The notes under the pieces were generated by a model that saw only the letters and a list, made by a program, of their open reading frames with translations, was not told the origin of the DNA and searched no databases. Both the position numbers and the translations under genes were made by a program. From NCBI GenBank assembly GCA_934746185.1, contig CAKVEY010000056.1, positions 1-5,593 of the forward strand: a DNA stretch of 5,593 nucleotides. Direction: 5' to 3'. This document shows, in pieces, positions 4,314 to 5,593 of the stretch (position 1 is its first letter; every line of letters starts with the position of its first letter). Source of the DNA: an uncultured Clostridia bacterium. GTDB taxonomy: Bacteria; Bacillota; Clostridia; Christensenellales; UBA1242.

Positions 4314-5183
4314 TCAATCAAACATAACTTCTATTTGATTACCTGTGCTTGCATCTTGGTACATTAAATAATATCCATAACCTTCGGGGTTTTCAGGATT
4401 AAGTGGCAACCATTGATAGTAGTTTGTATATTCATCATCTGGTTTAACACTAAACTCACCAGGCAAGCCATAAACAATATATTTTATTTCATTATTTTCA
4501 TAAATTACGCCAAAAATATAAAAGTTATCGCCACTAGAATTAACTTTTACAAATTTTGAATTAGGTATTAAATTTTCTAGTGCTTTTTCTTCTTCATAAC
4601 TATTTAATAATTCTTCAACTTGATTCTCTATTGAAGATAAAAAGTCGCTTTTATTATTTTTGTTTTCTTCCGTGGTATTTTCGTCTTCCAGTGGCTCACT
4701 CTCAAAAGCATTATCAACAATAGTCTCTATTTCTTCGTCTGTTTCATAGTCGTCATTAGCCATAAAATTATTTACCATATTATTAGTTTTTACTTTTTCA
4801 GTTTCAGTAACTAAATTTGTTTTTTCATCTTCTTCATCATCGTTTAAATCTAAATCGTACAAAATTGAATTTTTCCAAACTCTATTTGTTTCATTACTTC
4901 CCCAAATTAAAATTTCAGTTTTTTGATTTTCGACATTTAAAACTACTGCACTAATTTTTTCATTTAAGTTTAAATTTTTTTCTATTAAATAGTTTTCTTC
5001 ATTTGTTAATTCAACTTTATATAATTCGCCCCCTGCTTTAATGCCTAAAATTAGTTTATTAAAACCTAATAAATTATAAGTTTTTAAATTTACTAATGTA
5101 TTATTTTTAGTATTTTCTAATGTTAAAATACCTTTTAAATTTTTTTCACCATTTGCACTTGTTAAAATAATGTTTTTTACCAT
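4314..5183 (-). CDS. Unrecognised two-domain protein with acidic linker
   Basis: I do not recognise this 289-residue protein. Three parts are visible. Residues 1-108 look like a compact beta-rich domain with ILTLENTKNNTLVNLKTYNL (20-39), LILGIKAGGELYKVEL (44-59) and the end motif ILIWGSNETN (91-100). Residues 109-208 are rich in Asp, Glu, Asn and Lys and probably disordered, ending in a likely helix (ENQVEELLNSYEEEKALENL). Residues 209-289 form a second domain with the aromatic-rich stretches NFYIFGVIYENNEIKYIVYG and YYQWLPLNPENPEGYGYYLM, then YQDASTGNQIEV. There is no signal peptide or membrane segment, so it is probably cytoplasmic. The start ATG 5183 has AAGGAG 5 bases upstream, with TATAAT at 5200-5205. 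Terminators on both sides make it a single-gene unit. The C-terminal motifs look conserved enough to be a real family module. Confidence 0.8.
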   Translation of the reverse strand: MVKNIILTSANGEKNLKGILTLENTKNNTLVNLKTYNLLGFNKLILGIKAGGELYKVELTNEENYLIEKNLNLNEKISAVVLNVENQKTEILIWGSNETNRVWKNSILYDLDLNDDEEDEKTNLVTETEKVKTNNMVNNFMANDDYETDEEIETIVDNAFESEPLEDENTTEENKNNKSDFLSSIENQVEELLNSYEEEKALENLIPNSKFVKVNSSGDNFYIFGVIYENNEIKYIVYGLPGEFSVKPDDEYTNYYQWLPLNPENPEGYGYYLMYQDASTGNQIEVMFD

Positions 5184-5199
5184 ATTTGCTCCTTAAAAT

Positions 5200-5205
5200 A
5201 TTATA
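5200..5205 (-). promoter_or_regulatory. Candidate -10 box of the 289-residue gene
   Basis: A perfect TATAAT on the minus strand, preceded by TG, stands 16 bases before the start codon. No good -35 hexamer lies 16 to 18 bases further upstream. RNA would start near 5193, within the ribosome site, giving a leader of only about 10 bases. Confidence 0.3.
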
Positions 5206-5234
5206 CATTTCTGCTTTTTAAAAAATTTATAAAA

Positions 5235-5267
5235 AAAACAAAAAAAATAGACTTTTTTGTCTATTTT
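5235..5267 (-). terminator. Rho-independent terminator downstream of the HTH gene
   Basis: On the minus strand AAAATAGAC (5259-5267 complement) pairs perfectly with GTCTATTTT (5244-5252 complement) over a 6-base loop and is followed by further U residues (5240-5247 and beyond). It lies 70 bases past the HTH stop codon. The bases between (5268-5336) hold nothing else I can support. Confidence 0.85.
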
Positions 5268-5336
5268 ATTTATGATTAAAACTATTAATTTGTTATATAG
5301 ATTGAAAAAATAAACATATATAAACCAAAAAAATAA

Positions 5337-5579
5337 TTAATCCATATTTACATTATCATAATTAAATAATTGAGAATCCAAAAACTCACTTGCTGTCATA
5401 TTAAAACCATCAGCTATAGCAATAATTGTTTTTAAATTAACACCTTTTGCTTTTCCTTTCATTATGCTTTTTACCGTGTCATGAGATAAACAGGCATTAT
5501 GTTCTAATTTATATTGAGAAATGTTTTTTTCTTTTAATAATTCTAAAATTATTAATGAAACGGCTTGACTAATATTCAT
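5337..5579 (-). CDS. Small Cro/C1-type helix-turn-helix regulator
   Basis: The 80-residue product is almost entirely one XRE-family (Cro/CI) DNA-binding domain of the short HTH_26 type. Helix 1 is around residues 5-18, helix 2 around S21-QYKLEHNA, and the recognition helix around S32-HDTVKSIMKGK. These are followed by VNLKTIIAIADGFNMTASEFLD, the usual fourth and fifth helices. There is no second domain for sensing or dimerisation beyond a short acidic tail. It should be a cytoplasmic transcription regulator; its target is unknown. The start ATG 5579 has TAGGAG 5 bases upstream, and the promoter is beyond the window edge. Similar stand-alone regulators occur both in chromosomal housekeeping settings and in mobile elements; nothing here marks a mobile element. 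Confidence 0.88.
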   Translation of the reverse strand: MNISQAVSLIILELLKEKNISQYKLEHNACLSHDTVKSIMKGKAKGVNLKTIIAIADGFNMTASEFLDSQLFNYDNVNMD

Positions 5580-5593
5580 ATATACTCCTAGGG

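Overview
This AT-rich window reads as chromosomal DNA from a low-GC Firmicute of the class Clostridia, probably an uncultured gut-type lineage. Two genes anchor that view. One encodes an unmistakable Spo0A, the sporulation master regulator. The other is a 5'-end fragment of a Veg-family gene running off the left edge. The placement below class level is inference.

Every recognisable gene lies on the minus strand, so the window is read from right to left. In transcription order it holds: a small Cro/C1-type helix-turn-helix protein (5579-5337); an unrecognised two-domain protein with an acidic linker (5183-4314); a predicted lipoprotein with propeller-like repeats (4215-2833); spo0A (2499-1750); a small protein with two zinc ribbons and a very acidic tail (1658-1149); a GNAT acetyltransferase (744-262); and the start of veg (142 to the edge). 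Rho-independent terminator hairpins follow five of the six complete genes. Most genes are therefore separate transcription units. The exception is spo0A, which has no convincing terminator before the zinc-ribbon gene, although that gene has its own good sigma-A promoter.

Two gaps exceed 300 bases. The gap upstream of spo0A (2500-2832) holds the lipoprotein terminator, an extremely AT-rich stretch, a perfect TGTCGAA Spo0A box and a weak candidate promoter, which suggests autoregulation. The gap between the zinc-ribbon and acetyltransferase genes (745-1148) is the least explained part of the window. Besides a terminator and a promoter it contains about 230 bases with three strong hairpins, one in a patch of about 49% GC. 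No coding sense was found there. It may be a structured RNA or a dispersed palindromic element.

The genes do not form an obvious pathway. The common thread is cell-state control (Spo0A, the XRE regulator, Veg), next to two acidic proteins and one surface lipoprotein of unknown role. No mobile-element gene, CRISPR array, tRNA or rRNA is visible.
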